Assembly: GCF_045629565.1 (NCBI RefSeq) | Contig: NZ_JAZQRL010000129.1 | Span: forward strand, 1 to 64,000 | Direction: 5' to 3' | Source of the DNA: Arcticibacter sp045629565 | GTDB lineage: Bacteria; Bacteroidota; Bacteroidia; Sphingobacteriales; Sphingobacteriaceae | DNA length: 64,000 nt | Shown: one piece after another, positions 62,287-64,000 of the stretch | Numbering within the stretch: position 1 is the stretch's first letter | How the letters are laid out: the number at the start of each line of letters is the position of its first letter | Program-made: the position numbers and the translations under genes | Notes under the pieces: model-generated | The model's database searches: none | What the model saw: only the letters and a program-made list of their open reading frames with translations | What the model was told of the DNA's origin: nothing

Positions 62287-63605
62287 CGTCTCTTCTTTAA
62301 GGAGTTTACCATATTCCTACCAGCGGTCTGCAGGTAGCCGAAATTAAAATATTCTCTATCTATGAGATGAATATTATGCCTCTTGAGTACGATGAACAAA
62401 CTGATCATAATGCTAAGTTCTGTGCAAACCCAGGCGAGGGCCGTTCCATAGTAACTCATAACAGGGATAAGTGCAACATTCAAAATCACGTTCACCATAC
62501 AACCAACAATCGTAATCCGGAAGTATATCTTGTCCAGCTTCAGGTTCAGCAGCGTTTGAACGCCCAACACGTTGCTGACACTTGCTACAAAGGGGCTGAT
62601 AGCCAAGATTCGGAGGATCCATATCGAATCCTGAAACTGCGAGCCATATAAAATATGAATCACCAGCGGTGCAGATAAAGCTGCGAACAGGCACATCGAA
62701 AGGGTGTAGACCATGACCAGCGGAAAGACACGCTTCACCTCAGTGATCCCTTCTGTCTTCCCTGCTCCAAACGCGCTACCGATATGCGGAAACAATGCCT
62801 GACTCATCGGCAGTAACATAACGCTCTGTACCACAGCAATCACTCTCGACGCCGCTGTAAAAATACCCACTTCCCGCTCAGAACTGAACATCCCCAGGAG
62901 CACCGTGTTGCTTGTTGTGTAGAAGCTGATCATCAGCGTAGCCATAAACACCATCTTATCCTCTGCCAGTAAGCCCCTCACCGCCTTTAAATCCGGACGT
63001 TTGAAAGTCAGCGCAAACCTTTTTTTCGCATAAACGAACAGCCCCAAAGCAACCAATACCTGCGAAGATGCTGACATCACTGCGTACCATACGTAGTCAT
63101 CAGGTTTCTGGATCAGAAAGACAATGGAGACACAAAAGACGAGCTTAGCAACAAAGTTAAAGACGGCAGTCTGATGGATAATCTGCATGCCCTGAAAAAG
63201 CCAGTTTGGAGTGAAAACATTAGCTAAACAGCTGGCGAAAATGAAGATACTGACAACAGGATGCTGGTTGATCTGGGGCATGGACACGAAGAGCATGCTA
63301 AAGAGCAGCACCGATAGAACGAAAAGAAGTACTCTTGAATAAAAAATTTGAGAAAAGAGGTTGTTGATGATCGTTTCATCCTGACGATTTTGAGCTACCC
63401 GTCTGGTCGCCGTAAAGTCGAATCCAAAATTGATGAGCAGAATGAAATAAGTAACGATAGCGATCGAAAAATTGATCGCGCCGAAACGTTCGGGGCCTAT
63501 TATCCGAACAATAAAGGGGAGTGTTAAAAATGGGAGAAGAAAGTTAGAAGCCTGTATAATGGTTAAAGCACCATAGTTCTTACCTAATGCTTTATTTTTT
63601 GTCAT
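62283..63605 (-). CDS. Oligosaccharide flippase (Wzx)
   Basis: A 440-residue protein with 12-14 TM helices and the polysaccharide-flippase fold: YGALTIIQASNFLLPFLTLPFIV near the start (shortened here to YGALTIIQASNFLLP), then RIIGPERFGAINFSIA and NFGFDFTATRRVA. It moves lipid-linked repeat units across the inner membrane. It is the first gene of the EPS operon; the ATG at 63605 (MTKNKALG) is chosen over 63656. Confidence 0.9.
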   Translation of the reverse strand: MTKNKALGKNYGALTIIQASNFLLPFLTLPFIVRIIGPERFGAINFSIAIVTYFILLINFGFDFTATRRVAQNRQDETIINNLFSQIFYSRVLLFVLSVLLFSMLFVSMPQINQHPVVSIFIFASCLANVFTPNWLFQGMQIIHQTAVFNFVAKLVFCVSIVFLIQKPDDYVWYAVMSASSQVLVALGLFVYAKKRFALTFKRPDLKAVRGLLAEDKMVFMATLMISFYTTSNTVLLGMFSSEREVGIFTAASRVIAVVQSVMLLPMSQALFPHIGSAFGAGKTEGITEVKRVFPLVMVYTLSMCLFAALSAPLVIHILYGSQFQDSIWILRILAISPFVASVSNVLGVQTLLNLKLDKIYFRITIVGCMVNVILNVALIPVMSYYGTALAWVCTELSIMISLFIVLKRHNIHLIDREYFNFGYLQTAGRNMVNSLKKRR

Positions 63606-63696
63606 GTAACGTTCGTTAAGCAGATATTGGGCCAAATATAGTAAATGAGACAGCAAATTTGACTAGCTGTCTGATTCTCCACTGAGCCCGTCCGCT

Positions 63697-64000
63697 TTAA
63701 CCCTGACCAGTGCTTTCTTCATAAGTCGGCCCATAAAGACCAGGAACCTTATTGCCGGTTGCACGAAGGTAAACGATCAATTCCCCGCGATGATGGTAAA
63801 TGTGATTGAACAGAAATCCACGAATAACCAGGCTTCTAATCATTGGCCCAAGAATAATGCGGTCTCCGTACTTCATCGTCCACTGCACAGTCAAGCTTTC
63901 TTCAGTTACGGAGCGCAACGCAACCCTTGCCTTTTCTACATTTTTTTCAAAAAGCTCAATTGTAGCACGAATATCATCCGGGGCTCCGCGCTCAAACTTG
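63697..64000 (-). CDS. DinB-family protein, C-terminal part (runs off right edge)
   Basis: The minus-strand frame is open to the window edge (about 100 residues). It has the DinB/YfiT four-helix pattern and the metal motif FNHIYHHRGELIVYLR, ending KVPGLYGPTYEE. In the family three His residues bind a divalent metal, and members act in thiol-dependent detoxification or DNA-damage responses. The N-terminus lies outside the window. It is 91 bp before the flippase start and probably separate from the EPS operon. Confidence 0.85.
   Translation of the reverse strand, partial: KFERGAPDDIRATIELFEKNVEKARVALRSVTEESLTVQWTMKYGDRIILGPMIRSLVIRGFLFNHIYHHRGELIVYLRATGNKVPGLYGPTYEESTGQG

Noticed and set aside
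1..64000. CRISPR array, insertion sequence, prophage or conjugative genes
   Set aside because: No regularly spaced repeats, transposase, integrase, capsid or transfer genes were seen.

Overview
The window looks like chromosome of a free-living Bacteroidota, most likely Sphingobacteriales (Pedobacter-like). Pointers are the TonB receptor/DUF4249 lipoprotein pair, DUF4142, KTSC, DUF4202 and SIMPL families, PadR-linked membrane proteins, CheB/CheR-PAS fusions, several TAnnTTTG -7 boxes typical of Bacteroidota promoters, and secreted plant-polysaccharide enzymes. No transposase, integrase, rRNA or CRISPR array was seen. There is one tRNA gene, tRNA-Ser(UGA). Family names rest on motif and architecture recognition, not on database searches.

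Layout. 1-1.3 kb: the 5' part of a bacteriophytochrome gene (running off the left edge), two doubtful small ORFs and tRNA-Ser. 1.5-9.9 kb: housekeeping and stress genes (MscS channel, PfkB sugar kinase, KTSC protein, PAS-PAS-GAF histidine kinase, a HipA-like kinase/DUF3037 pair, an SRPBCC membrane protein, cupin, MaoC hydratase). 10-22.4 kb: an SDR oxidoreductase, a secreted acetylxylan-esterase-like hydrolase, a DUF4249/TonB receptor pair, a GreA-like protein, a DUF421 membrane protein, a secreted transglutaminase-like protein, pectate lyase and a DUF72 protein. 22.4-30 kb: an Rnk/GreA-like factor, L-serine dehydratase behind a structured leader, and a stress block (general-stress SDR, DUF4142 lipoprotein, tiny membrane protein, PRC-barrel protein, DUF763, universal stress protein). 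30-40.7 kb: a signalling block (CheB/CheR-PAS fusion, PAS histidine kinase, CheB with zinc ribbon, NarL-type regulator, lone receiver) flanked by a glycoside hydrolase and two glycosyltransferases. 41-47.4 kb: a PadR regulator with a clear operator, coupled to a DUF2723 glycosyltransferase-like membrane protein, then a siderophore-type TonB receptor with iron-box-like palindromes. 47.9-55.5 kb: MFS, YjbQ, RluF, NYN-domain protein, SIMPL protein, MATE and Bcr/CflA efflux pumps. 55.5-63.6 kb: a compact exopolysaccharide operon on the minus strand (Wzx flippase, three GT4 glycosyltransferases, Wzy-like polymerase, secreted beta-helix protein). A DinB gene runs off the right edge.

How it fits together. 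The organism appears able to attack pectin and acetylated xylan, take up oligomers or chelates through TonB receptors, sense light and redox or other cues through PAS/GAF/phytochrome kinases, and make its own surface polysaccharide.

The most interesting under-described elements are the HipA_2-like/DUF3037 pair, the PadR-coupled DUF2723 protein with an added N-terminal domain, the CheB/CheR-kinase operon with no visible CheA or receptor, two long inverted repeats with about 50-bp spacers at gene starts, a candidate attenuator before sdaA, and a diverged hairpin-plus-upstream-box module shared by two loci 46 kb apart.
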